A DNA stretch of 52,887 nucleotides from an uncultured Treponema sp. (lineage in GTDB: Bacteria > Spirochaetota > Spirochaetia > Treponematales > Treponemataceae): assembly GCA_946186185.1 (NCBI GenBank), contig CAMHMJ010000024.1, positions 1 through 52,887 of the forward strand, written 5' to 3'. This document shows positions 41,891 through 50,334 of this stretch, piece by piece (positions within the stretch are counted from its first letter, which is position 1; every line of letters begins with the position of its first letter). The position numbers and the translations under genes are program-made. A model generated the notes under the pieces. It searched no databases. It saw nothing but the letters and a program-made list of their open reading frames with translations, and was not told the origin of the DNA.

Positions 41891-42667
41891 TTAATCCAGT
41901 TCAGATTCGTATTCGTAATCAATTACGTCTTCGGCACCTGCCGTCATATTCATACTATCGGTTTGTTTTAAAGAACTTGCAACATCTTCAAGAAGTTTTC
42001 GCCTTCTTTCTGCTTCTGCTTCCCGCTCAAGCTTTTCCTGAGCAAGGCGTTCCTCTTCCCTTTTCTGAAGCTCAGCCTGAATTCTGGCATTTTCCTCGGC
42101 TAAACGGGCTTCTTCCTCCGCCATGCGCTTTTCTTCTTCTGCCTGAAAGACAATCTGTTCTTCCAGATAACCGATTAACCGTCGGATATTTTCAGCCTGC
42201 TCATCTTCCGGCTGGGCTGTAAGGAACGCAGAATAATCTTCCTTTGCCTTTTTATAATTCTGAATCACAAGATATGTATTAGCCCTGTTTAAGAGGGCCG
42301 GATAATAATCAGGGGCAACAACTAAAGCCAGGGAAAAACAGCTTTCCGCCTTTGAATAATCTCCCTGAGCAAAGGCAACATTTCCTTCATTCAGGCACAG
42401 AAGTTTTTTATTTGAATATGAAGATTTTAAGCCGCGCTCAAAGGCATCTATTGATTTTGCATAATTCCCGCACTGAAAATATGAAAGAGCCAGAAAATTG
42501 TAAGTATCTTTTGTAATGTTATTCTCTGCAATTTCTTTTTCCAGGGCAACAGAAGCTTCTTCCGGCTTATTCTGTTTAAAAAGCTTTTCTCCTTCCGTTT
42601 CGGAAATAAGCGGAAAGAATAAAAGCGAAGCTAATAGAACGGAAACAAATATTTTTTTCCTGTACAT
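41891..42667 (-). CDS. Periplasmic TPR protein with C-terminal coiled coil
   Basis: The 258-aa protein has a signal peptide (MYRKKIFVSVLLASLLFFPLIS) and about four TPR units (residues 27-160, e.g. GNYAKSIDAFERGLKSSYSN, DYSKAESCFSLALVVAPDY). A charged coiled coil (about 165-225, EEEKRMAEEEARLAEENA) and an acidic tail follow. It shares its general layout with the adjacent larger TPR protein, so a joint envelope complex is likely. A promoter with 6 nt between the -10 box and ATG implies a leaderless transcript; no Shine-Dalgarno sequence is seen. Confidence 0.8.
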   Translation of the reverse strand: MYRKKIFVSVLLASLLFFPLISETEGEKLFKQNKPEEASVALEKEIAENNITKDTYNFLALSYFQCGNYAKSIDAFERGLKSSYSNKKLLCLNEGNVAFAQGDYSKAESCFSLALVVAPDYYPALLNRANTYLVIQNYKKAKEDYSAFLTAQPEDEQAENIRRLIGYLEEQIVFQAEEEKRMAEEEARLAEENARIQAELQKREEERLAQEKLEREAEAERRRKLLEDVASSLKQTDSMNMTAGAEDVIDYEYESELD

Positions 42668-42673
42668 AAGAAT

Positions 42674-42702
42674 ATTCTATCAATAAAACAGGTTTTAGTC
42701 AC
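42674..42702 (-). promoter_or_regulatory. Promoter of the TPR operon (leaderless)
   Basis: On the minus strand GTGACT, a 17-nt spacer, TAGAAT preceded by TGA (extended -10), then exactly 6 nt to ATG. Confidence 0.65.
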
Positions 42703-42733
42703 GCATACAAAAAGAACAGCATACAAAAAGAAC
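42703..42733 (-). repeat. 15-bp direct repeats abutting the -35 box
   Basis: GCATACAAAAAGAAC occurs at 42703-42717 and 42719-42733 (16-bp period), immediately upstream of the minus-strand -35 box. A third degenerate copy begins near 42757. Confidence 0.7.
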
Positions 42734-42813
42734 TCCCTGAGCTTCCCCATTATAACTGAATACAAAAAAAACTTTATGTCCGCCCCCTTAGTAAAAACTA
42801 CTCAAAAAGGTAG

Positions 42814-42841
42814 GTGACTTTTTGTAAAAATGTTGTAGAAT
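42814..42841 (+). promoter_or_regulatory. Possible promoter of the clostripain-like gene
   Basis: GTGACT, a 16-nt spacer and TAGAAT. A CAAAAAG/CTTTTTG hairpin (42803-42824) overlaps the -35 box. Confidence 0.35.
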
Positions 42842-42897
42842 GAATTGTTTTTAAAACTGTATTATTACAGGTCAATTTGAGGAGGCTCAGAACAAAA

Positions 42898-45174
42898 ATG
42901 ACATTCAAAGGCTTTTTAAAAAAGATTTTTTTGGGTGCAGTAATATTAATTGCTGCAATTTTTGTCATCGGCTATTTTTCAGACGATGAAGACGGCTACG
43001 AAGAGGCTTATGCCGATCATTACGGCTATTCCCGGGACGACGAAGATTACGATGACGACGAGGAATACTGGGATGAGGACGATGAAAACTATGACGACTA
43101 CGATGATGAAAGCTCCATCTTTTCTTCCATCTCAGAAAAGTATAATTATTTAAAAGAACTTTTCGCACTTGAAGACGAGGATCTGGATGACGAGGAAGAT
43201 TACACCTTCTTCGAGGATTCCGGCGCTTCCTCAGGCAAAAACGGAAACAAAAGCTCATTTGAAGCCGTTAATGTTCCAAAAACAGATACAGCATCTCAGA
43301 CTGCCACGGCTCAGACTGATTCAGAAAAAGAAGTTGCAGACTGGACAGTACTGTGCTACCTGTGCGGTTCTGACCTTGAATCCAGCTGGGGAGAAGGAAT
43401 CAACGATATAAACCAGATGCTTCAGTCAAAACGAGGAAAGAATGTAAATGTTGTAATTCAGACTGGAGGCTCCAGCAAATGGCACGGCTTTAACATTTCT
43501 TCAAAGAAAAACGAGCGTCTTGTCCTGACCGATAAAACTGCCAAAAAAGTATATTCAGAATCTACAAGAAACATGGGTAAACCGGAAACCCTTTCAGATT
43601 TCATTAAATGGGCTAAGGAAAATTACCCTGCAAAGCACTATATTCTGGATTTCTGGAACCACGGTGGCGGAAGTGTTACCGGAGTCTGCTTCGACGAGCT
43701 TTTTGCAATTGACGACGAAGGCAATGTTGACTCCCTGACCTGTTCAGAAGTAAAGCAGGCTCTTTCCGACGGCGGCGTAAACTTTGATCTTTTCATCTTT
43801 GACTGCTGTCTTTCTGCTACCATTGAAATTGCAGACGCCCTTCAGAACTTCGGAAAATACATGGTTGCTTCCGAAGAGTTCCTCATCGGCGGAATGATGT
43901 CCTACGACAAATGGCTTACAACAATTTCTGAAACTCCGGATATCAACCCGGCTGAACTTGCTGTTCAGATTGCAAAATACTACGCCACAAACATGACAAA
44001 GGGAAAATACAAGGAGTCCCGCACCATTGCAGCCCTGGATCTTTCAAAAATCGATATGGTAAAACTCTCCTTCCAGGCAATGGCCGGTCAGATGACACAG
44101 AAAACCCAGGACGTTACCTCCTTTAAGAATCTCGTAAACGGAGTTGGCCGAGGGGTAAAATACGGTTCCAACAGTGAAAAAGAAGGATACACAAACCTTA
44201 TTGACCTTGGAGAATTTGCCACCGGCGCACAGACGGAAGTTCCGCGCCAGGCAGAAGCAGTTTTGGCTGCAATCAAGAATGCCGTTCTTTTTGAAAACCA
44301 TGGAAAAAATGAAGGAAATTCCTGCGGTATTGCAGTTTACTACCCGGTTCACTATTCAGGAGATACAGATGCCTACGCCGACAACGTAGATAACAGACCT
44401 TACCTTCAGTACCTGGATACAATTCTTGACGCCTGGAAAGCACCGGACTGGGTATATCAGGACAGACGTGTACGAGCATTTACACCAGTTAAGAGTAAGA
44501 GTTACAAGCTGGAATTCAACACCTTCGTAATGAATCCGGACAGCGAATGTAACTACGCACTTAAAATCACCAGCGGTCTTGAATCCGTAAAAAAGGTTAC
44601 CATGTGTCTTTTCTGGTACGATGAAGAAGCAAAAGAATATCTCTACCTGGGAAGCGACGACGATGTAAATGCGGACTGGAAAAAAGGAATCTTCTACGAC
44701 AACTTTGATGCCAGCTGGTTCTCCATCGGAGACAGCTACATCAATGCAGACCTTATCAGTCAGTCCGGCCCAATCAATACCTACACCGTTCCTATTGAAC
44801 TCAACGGAAAGGAAACAAACCTCCGCTTTACCTACGACAAGGACAAGGACGAATTTGAAATTCTTGGAGCCTTCGACGGAACTTCAGGAGGAGCTTCTGC
44901 AAAAGGTATGCGAAAGTTCAAGAAAGGCGACAAAATCGACTTTATTTTTGACGCAATCAGCGACGACGAAAACGACGATGAAGAATATTCCTATGTCTGC
45001 GAAGGCGTAAAGTGGGAAGACGGTATTAACGTAGAATGGAGCGAGCTTTTGGACGGTCTTTACTACTACCAGTTTGAAATCGAAGACATCTTCGGAAACG
45101 TAAAGGAAACCGACTTCACCGAAATGGAATACAAGGACGGCGAAATCTACCTTTCTATTGATGAGGATGAATAA
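42898..45174 (+). CDS. Clostripain-like (C11) cysteine peptidase, membrane-anchored
   Basis: The 758-aa protein begins with a signal anchor (about 3-23) and an extremely acidic, Tyr-rich region of about 80 residues (DDEDYDDDEEYWDEDDEN). A C11 peptidase domain follows from about 150 (TVLCYLCGSDLES), with the catalytic histidine in ILDFWNHGGGS and the nucleophile in FIFDCCLSATIE. C11 enzymes usually cut after Arg or Lys. The last 250 residues are beta-rich and of unknown role. The ATG at 42898 is chosen over an upstream TTG that overlaps the GAGGAGG ribosome binding site. It is divergent from the TPR operon. Confidence 0.9.
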   Translation: MTFKGFLKKIFLGAVILIAAIFVIGYFSDDEDGYEEAYADHYGYSRDDEDYDDDEEYWDEDDENYDDYDDESSIFSSISEKYNYLKELFALEDEDLDDEEDYTFFEDSGASSGKNGNKSSFEAVNVPKTDTASQTATAQTDSEKEVADWTVLCYLCGSDLESSWGEGINDINQMLQSKRGKNVNVVIQTGGSSKWHGFNISSKKNERLVLTDKTAKKVYSESTRNMGKPETLSDFIKWAKENYPAKHYILDFWNHGGGSVTGVCFDELFAIDDEGNVDSLTCSEVKQALSDGGVNFDLFIFDCCLSATIEIADALQNFGKYMVASEEFLIGGMMSYDKWLTTISETPDINPAELAVQIAKYYATNMTKGKYKESRTIAALDLSKIDMVKLSFQAMAGQMTQKTQDVTSFKNLVNGVGRGVKYGSNSEKEGYTNLIDLGEFATGAQTEVPRQAEAVLAAIKNAVLFENHGKNEGNSCGIAVYYPVHYSGDTDAYADNVDNRPYLQYLDTILDAWKAPDWVYQDRRVRAFTPVKSKSYKLEFNTFVMNPDSECNYALKITSGLESVKKVTMCLFWYDEEAKEYLYLGSDDDVNADWKKGIFYDNFDASWFSIGDSYINADLISQSGPINTYTVPIELNGKETNLRFTYDKDKDEFEILGAFDGTSGGASAKGMRKFKKGDKIDFIFDAISDDENDDEEYSYVCEGVKWEDGINVEWSELLDGLYYYQFEIEDIFGNVKETDFTEMEYKDGEIYLSIDEDE

Positions 45175-45176
45175 AT

Positions 45177-45407
45177 AAGGCCAAATGCCAAGTTTTATAA
45201 TTTCTACTTCAAAATTGGCTTCCGGTCGCGTCCTGCGGGTCAAAACCGCGCGCTAACGCGCTAAACGCTGATTGTGGCAAAGGAACTCATAAAATGCCGC
45301 TTACGCGGCAGCCACAATCAGAGTTTTTTTGCCCGCATTCCGCCAGCATTTATGCTGCACCCTCCCGCCAATTTTGAATTAATATAGCAAACTCGGCATT
45401 CGCCCTT
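45177..45407 (+). repeat. Palindromic intergenic element, type B copy 2
   Basis: Outer arms near AATGCC.AGTTT (45177-45195 and 45389-45407) are specific to this copy. Inner ends are TTCAAAATTGGC and its complement. The 11-bp stem CTGATTGTGGC/GCCACAATCAG (45268-45278, 45311-45321) differs from copy 1 by a compensated T:A to A:T swap. It fills most of the 324-base gap between the protease gene and the next TPR gene, and the right arm ends in CCCTTTTA, so it may also act as the protease terminator. Confidence 0.88.
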
Positions 45408-45453
45408 TTATATGCAAACCACTGTTCTTTCAGTTCCATTTTTTTAATTTTTC

Positions 45454-45462
45454 TGTTATAAT
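45454..45462 (+). promoter_or_regulatory. Extended -10 promoter of the TPR-nuclease-fold gene
   Basis: TGTTATAAT lies 36 nt before the ATG. The leader carries TGGAG. Confidence 0.6.
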
Positions 45463-45498
45463 CTTCGGGTAATTTTCATAATAATCTGGAGATTAAGG

Positions 45499-46845
45499 AT
45501 GATAATAGCAATTGTAGCAGCCCTCGTTGTTGTAGTAGGTCTCTTCATTTTCATTATAAAGGCTGTCACTTCACCAAAAAAAGTCGAATCCGTAAGAAAA
45601 CTCATAAAACAGGGAAAAAATCAGGCGGCAGCAAAGCTCGCAAAACAGCTGATAGCAAAAGATCCTAAAGATTATCATGCCCATTATTACCTGGGAAAGG
45701 CTTATCTTGCAGACAACAGAAGCGAACTTGCGCTGATGGAATATAAAACAGTCAACGAGAATGCGCTTTTTGACGCAACCCTGCCGGAAGTTCAGTTCAG
45801 AAAGGAATTTGCTTCACTTTTAATGAAATACAACCAGCCGGAAGAAGCTATGAAGGAGTATCTCCTTCTTACAAAAATGGAACCGACAAATGCGGACAAC
45901 TATTTTAATGCCGGAAAATTAACCGAATCCCAGGGAAGAAAAGACCTGGCCCTTGGCTTCTATAAAAAATGCGTTGCAATCGATAAAAAGAATGCAAAGG
46001 CTCATGCATCCATCGGCTACATTCTCTTCCTTGCAAAACAGATGGGAGAAGCAAAGCACGAGCTTGATATTGCAATTTCCTTAAATCCGGAAGAATATTC
46101 CTGCTACTATTACCTGGGAAAGCTTCTGAAGGAAGCAAAAGACTATGGCGGAGCCATTAAAGCCTTTGAAAAAGCACAGCGTGACAGCGAATTCAAGCAG
46201 AAGGCTCTTATTGAACGAAGTACCTGCTACATGATGGGAAACCGCCTTGATAACGCCATAATCGACCTTCAGAGAGCCATAGAAATTGATAAGGACGGAA
46301 CAAGCAACGATACTCTTTACGCCCGATACTTCCTTGCAGCCTGCTACGAAAAATCCCGCAAAATTGAAAAAGCAATTGAACAGTGGGAGCTTATCTACAA
46401 ACGCAACCGTTCCTTCCGGGATGTTTCTGCAAAGCTTTCAGAATACAAGGATTTGCAGAACAATGATGCAATGAAGGACTATCTTACAAGCTCAGACGCA
46501 GAATTCCTTGAACTCTGCAAAAAAGCGGCATTAAACGGCCTCAAGCTTTCTTCACAGCAGGCTGATTCAAAAAAAGATCACTGCAGAATCGTTGCCGTAG
46601 AAGCAAAGGACGGCGACTGGCGCAACATGAGGAAACAGAGCAATCTCCTTCTATTCTACAGAAATCCGGAACCTCTTGAAGATGCCGCCGTTCGTTCAGC
46701 ACTTGATGACGCTAAATCTTCAAACTGTACAAAAACCTATCTGATTAACAGTGCAGGTTTTACCCGCTCGGCAATTTCCTTTGGTGAAAACCGTCCGATT
46801 GAACTGGTTGGCAAAGAAAGGCTCGAAAAGCTCCTTGCAAACTAA
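45499..46845 (+). CDS. TPR protein with N-terminal anchor and restriction-endonuclease-like C-terminus
   Basis: The 448-aa protein has one N-terminal membrane helix (2-22), about eight TPR units (30-330, e.g. YYLGKAYLADNRSELAL, YYLGKLLKEAKDYGGAIKAFEKA), and a C-terminal domain (about 360-448) resembling the Mrr/REase fold: TKTYLINSAGFTRSAI and RPIELVGKERLEKLL. The catalytic QxK-type motif is not visible (LLLFYRN near 383), so it is probably inactive. The anchor-plus-TPR layout recalls LapB/YciM of LPS regulation, but this likeness is only general. It is the first gene of a run that continues with a phosphoesterase and a ParB-like protein. Confidence 0.78.
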   Translation: MIIAIVAALVVVVGLFIFIIKAVTSPKKVESVRKLIKQGKNQAAAKLAKQLIAKDPKDYHAHYYLGKAYLADNRSELALMEYKTVNENALFDATLPEVQFRKEFASLLMKYNQPEEAMKEYLLLTKMEPTNADNYFNAGKLTESQGRKDLALGFYKKCVAIDKKNAKAHASIGYILFLAKQMGEAKHELDIAISLNPEEYSCYYYLGKLLKEAKDYGGAIKAFEKAQRDSEFKQKALIERSTCYMMGNRLDNAIIDLQRAIEIDKDGTSNDTLYARYFLAACYEKSRKIEKAIEQWELIYKRNRSFRDVSAKLSEYKDLQNNDAMKDYLTSSDAEFLELCKKAALNGLKLSSQQADSKKDHCRIVAVEAKDGDWRNMRKQSNLLLFYRNPEPLEDAAVRSALDDAKSSNCTKTYLINSAGFTRSAISFGENRPIELVGKERLEKLLAN

Positions 46846-46866
46846 CCCATAACGGTTTCTTTCCAG

Positions 46867-47649
46867 ATGAAAATTCTCTGTGTTTCAGATTATATCGATC
46901 CTCTCATTTACAGCACTCAGGCTAAAAAGAATTTTCCTGACATCGATTTAATTTTATGCGCAGGTGACCTTCCCATGGACTACATTGACTTTATAGTTTC
47001 CGTCTTCAATAAGCCGGCCTATTTTGTCTTTGGAAACCATGACTTGAAAGAATTCAAATATTATCACAGGGAGCATTTTTCTCCTTCCGAAACCGCAGGA
47101 AACGCCTTAAGCGCCCTCACCAGCCAGAATTTCAGGCAGAAGGCTGCAGAACACGCTCACCATAATCACGGAGCCATTTACACGGGCTTTAAAATCCTCA
47201 GGCTGAAACAATTTAAGATTTATCACCCCGCCAGAAAAAGAGCCACTCCCCTTTTAATCTGCGGAGCTTCAGGCTCAAGAAACTATAACGGCGGTCAGTG
47301 CCAGTACACAGAAAGCCAGATGAAGGCACATCTTATCCGCATGATTCCATACCTGCTTTATAACCGGATTCGGTACGGGCGTTATCTTGATATTTTCCTT
47401 ACACACGCAACTCCTCTGGGATTTCACGATATGGACGACCCCTGCCACAAGGGTTTTTCCAGCTTTAACTGGTTTCTTAAAACCTTTAAGCCGGCCTACA
47501 TGATTCACGGGCATATTCACCTCTATGATCAGAGAGCAGAAAGAATCGGTATCTACGAAAAAACAACGGTTGTAAATGCCTATGCCCACCACATTCTTGA
47601 AGCAGATTTCAGGAAAGATTATATAAATACGCTAAAGGGAGGCAGGTAA
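46867..47649 (+). CDS. Calcineurin-type metallophosphoesterase
   Basis: The 260-aa protein has the family motifs CAGDLPMD (GD), FGNHDLKE (GNHD), FLTHATP and HGHIH. The first motif reads SDYID rather than the usual DxH, so one metal ligand is missing or replaced. It is soluble. The substrate is unknown; likely a phosphomono- or diester. No Shine-Dalgarno sequence precedes the ATG, and it lies 21 nt after the TPR gene stop. Its stop codon overlaps the start of the ParB-like gene (TAATG), so expression of the three is linked. Confidence 0.85.
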   Translation: MKILCVSDYIDPLIYSTQAKKNFPDIDLILCAGDLPMDYIDFIVSVFNKPAYFVFGNHDLKEFKYYHREHFSPSETAGNALSALTSQNFRQKAAEHAHHNHGAIYTGFKILRLKQFKIYHPARKRATPLLICGASGSRNYNGGQCQYTESQMKAHLIRMIPYLLYNRIRYGRYLDIFLTHATPLGFHDMDDPCHKGFSSFNWFLKTFKPAYMIHGHIHLYDQRAERIGIYEKTTVVNAYAHHILEADFRKDYINTLKGGR

Positions 47650-48557
47650 TGCTATCAGAAACAGAATCAGACTTCACAAAAGCAAGAAACAAAGCCTTCA
47701 TCAACGAGCTTCAGCATTTCTTAAATCCTGAAGAAACAAAGATGATATCTTTTAAACAGATAAAGAGTCTCTTAAAACCTCAGAACCAGACCTACATAGG
47801 AATGAAAACCATACCGATTTCTAAAATCGTAGGAAGCGAAGGCCGATACAAGGATTTTGACAATCAGTTTTTCCCGAAAAGTTCATTCTTAAAAGAAAGA
47901 TGGGAACATGTAGACGAAGCAGTTATAAAAGACATAATTCTTCCTCCAATACGCGTATATGAGCTGGGAGGACTGTATTTTGTCCGGGACGGAAACCACA
48001 GAGTCTCTGTAGCAAAATCCAAAGGCGTGGAATTCATCGATGCAGACATCATAAGCCTTCAGACAGAAATCAAACTTTCACCGGTCAGAACCCTTCAGGG
48101 CATGATAAAACAGATTATCAGCTGGGAAAAGAAAAATTTCTATTTTGAAACAAACTTCGGCGACATAACCGATTTCTGGTGCCTGGATTTTTCTCTTCCG
48201 GGACAGTACGACATAATTTATCAGCACATCCTCACCCACAAGTATTTTATAAATCAGGGAATTACGGAAGAAATTCCCCTTGAAGAAGCTATAATTTCCT
48301 GGTATTCACTGGTTTACCTCCCGGTTGTAAAAACAATCGAGAAATATAAAATCAAAAAATATGTAAAAGCCACAGAAAGCGACCTTTATGTCTGGATTAT
48401 CACCTTCTGGGATGATTTAAAACACAAAATCGGTGACGATGTGGAATTAGACACTATTGTTAAAGACATCAGTCAGGAGTACAGGGCAAAACCCTTCAGA
48501 AAAATCCGCAATGCCATCGGCAGAATTATTCTGAAGAAGAAGATTTCCAGACTTTAA
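47649..48557 (+). CDS. ParB/Srx-fold protein, uncharacterised
   Basis: The 302-aa protein has a ParB/sulfiredoxin-like core (about 52-145): IPISKIVGSEGRYKDF and the nucleotide-binding motif YFVRDGNHRVSVAKSKG (115-120 is GNHRVS). It lacks the helix-turn-helix of real chromosome-segregation ParB, so it is not a parS-binding partition protein. The C-terminal half is helical and ends in a basic tail (KIRNAIGRIILKKKISRL). The function is unknown; CTP or nucleotide binding is inferred from the fold. It overlaps the phosphoesterase stop by one base. Confidence 0.75.
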   Translation: MLSETESDFTKARNKAFINELQHFLNPEETKMISFKQIKSLLKPQNQTYIGMKTIPISKIVGSEGRYKDFDNQFFPKSSFLKERWEHVDEAVIKDIILPPIRVYELGGLYFVRDGNHRVSVAKSKGVEFIDADIISLQTEIKLSPVRTLQGMIKQIISWEKKNFYFETNFGDITDFWCLDFSLPGQYDIIYQHILTHKYFINQGITEEIPLEEAIISWYSLVYLPVVKTIEKYKIKKYVKATESDLYVWIITFWDDLKHKIGDDVELDTIVKDISQEYRAKPFRKIRNAIGRIILKKKISRL

Positions 48558-48586
48558 AATATATCGTGAAAATAAAATCTATTTTG

Positions 48587-48615
48587 TTGACGGCTGAATA
48601 TTTCAATGTTAAAAT
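48587..48615 (+). promoter_or_regulatory. Promoter of the partner-switching operon
   Basis: TTGACG (48587-48592), a 17-nt spacer and TAAAAT (48610-48615). The leader is about 34 nt and has AAAGGAG. Confidence 0.75.
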
Positions 48616-48655
48616 GAATATAAGACCTTAAAATAGACTAAAAAGGAGTATAAAT

Positions 48656-50323
48656 TTGGATCCATCTATTGATTCTTTCGTAAATATTCCTATTCTTGTG
48701 ACTTGTGCAGCAGGTCTTATATTATTTATTTTGCTGCTCCTGTCTAAGATTAGAAACACCTCCAAGGTGTCTTTCATCTTCTACATCGTAATCGGGATTT
48801 CCCTTGCCGGCCTGGTTTACACTTATCTGAATCAGAAACTGGCATATCTTGTATTTACGGTGCTTATCTCAGAGCTTCTTCTGATTATTTATGCTTTTGT
48901 TCTTGCTGTTTCTGATCCAAAGAAAAAGAAGGAAAAGAAGCATGAAGAAAAGGATGCAGCATCAGGTGAAAATGCCATAGACGAAGAAGCCTTAAAGGCT
49001 TTAAAGCAGGAATACGAAGAAAAGCTTGAAACAACAAAGGAAATTACCCTTAAAGCAGCATCTTTCTTCAACTCTGAAGATACTCAGACTGCTTTCTATG
49101 AATATCTTGCAAAGCACTGTGCAGAAAAAACTGAATCTGACGGCTGTGCTATTCTTCTTTTCGACGAATTTGACAATATTCTTGCGGTAAAAAGCCTTTT
49201 CGGAAGCTTCCCGCCGCCATATAAACTTTCTGACGACCTTCCTCACAAGCCTATTCGTGTTGAGACAAACTTTAAATTCTCACAGTTTGGTCTTACAGGA
49301 AACTGTTTCGGAGAAGTTTTCTCGCAGGGAAAACCGGTAAATGTTACTGACCCTCAGAGAAGCCGTTACATTGTTCAGAACGGTCCGGAAGAATTCCTTA
49401 AATGCGGACCTTACCTCTTTATCCCTGTAAGTCAGGCTGGTGAAAATGTTGCCCTTCTCTGTCTTTCAAGAAAGCCTGAAAAAGAACCTTACAGTGAAGA
49501 AACCTTCAACCTGGCTCTTACAATCGCTGATTCTGTAAGCACCGCAATCGTTCCGTTAAAGAGCTTCCTCTCTTATGCTGAACACACAGAGCTTACAAAG
49601 GAAGGCGACATTGCAACCAAGTTCCAGAAAACTCTTCTTCCGGAGCGAATGCCGGTTATAAACAAGCTTTCAATCGGAAAGTATTCTGTTGCAGCAGAAA
49701 ATGTCTGCGGTGACTATTACGATATTATTCCTTCAAGAAAAGAGCGCATTTCATTCATCATGGCAGATGTTGCCGGAAAGGGAATGAACTCTCTTGTAAT
49801 CATGATTATGGTCCGTGCCATGCTGCGCCTTATCGCTAACACCAACCAGAGTTCTGCAACGCTTCTTGAATGGGTAAACAAAGCAATCTGTTCTGAAAAA
49901 AACAGTATGGATCACTTTGCAAGTATTTCCCTTATCAATTATAACAGCATTGAAAATACTGTTCAGATTGCAACCTGTGGAACTAATCCGGTAATACTCT
50001 ACTCTGCCAGCGACGGTAGTATCAAAAAGATTTCAACAGATTGTGAACCGATTGGTGTTGAGAAAAATACCACATACAAAGATATGGATATTTCCGTAAA
50101 TGCAGGCGATATTATCGTAACATGTACCGACGGAATCCTTGAATGTCTTAATGAAAATGGTGTACAATACTCACTCGATAATTTGTTAAAGGTTATTAAA
50201 GACAATGCTAAGCTGTCTGGAAAAGACATCGCAAACAAAGTCAAAGATAATGTAAAAAAATTCTGTGGAACTGCACAGCAATATGATGATCAGAGTCTTC
50301 TGGTCGTAAAAATACAGGGATAA
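48656..50323 (+). CDS. SpoIIE/RsbU-type serine phosphatase with GAF-like sensor
   Basis: The 555-aa protein has three N-terminal membrane helices (about 9-28, 36-56, 63-86), a charged linker, a GAF-like domain (about 135-300) and a C-terminal PP2C/SpoIIE domain (GDYYDIIPSRKE, MADVAGKGMNSL, VTCTDGILECLNENG, YDDQSLLVV). It should dephosphorylate the STAS protein encoded next in response to a sensed signal. The start is TTG, supported by AAGGAG 7 nt upstream. The operon order phosphatase, antagonist, kinase-like protein is preserved. Confidence 0.92.
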   Translation: MDPSIDSFVNIPILVTCAAGLILFILLLLSKIRNTSKVSFIFYIVIGISLAGLVYTYLNQKLAYLVFTVLISELLLIIYAFVLAVSDPKKKKEKKHEEKDAASGENAIDEEALKALKQEYEEKLETTKEITLKAASFFNSEDTQTAFYEYLAKHCAEKTESDGCAILLFDEFDNILAVKSLFGSFPPPYKLSDDLPHKPIRVETNFKFSQFGLTGNCFGEVFSQGKPVNVTDPQRSRYIVQNGPEEFLKCGPYLFIPVSQAGENVALLCLSRKPEKEPYSEETFNLALTIADSVSTAIVPLKSFLSYAEHTELTKEGDIATKFQKTLLPERMPVINKLSIGKYSVAAENVCGDYYDIIPSRKERISFIMADVAGKGMNSLVIMIMVRAMLRLIANTNQSSATLLEWVNKAICSEKNSMDHFASISLINYNSIENTVQIATCGTNPVILYSASDGSIKKISTDCEPIGVEKNTTYKDMDISVNAGDIIVTCTDGILECLNENGVQYSLDNLLKVIKDNAKLSGKDIANKVKDNVKKFCGTAQQYDDQSLLVVKIQG

Positions 50324-50334
50324 GGAGCTTCTTT

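Noticed and set aside
1626..42830. Recurrent CACTTTTTGT-like sequence (1631, 42818)
   Set aside because: Only a short, AT-rich match; the first copy is part of a terminator stem and there is no consistent position relative to genes.
42877..42897. Upstream TTG start of the clostripain-like gene
   Set aside because: It overlaps the GAGGAGG ribosome binding site that serves the ATG at 42898.
47649..48557. Chromosome partition ParB with nearby origin
   Set aside because: The protein lacks the DNA-binding helix-turn-helix, no parA is adjacent and no DnaA-box cluster or parS-like palindrome was noticed.
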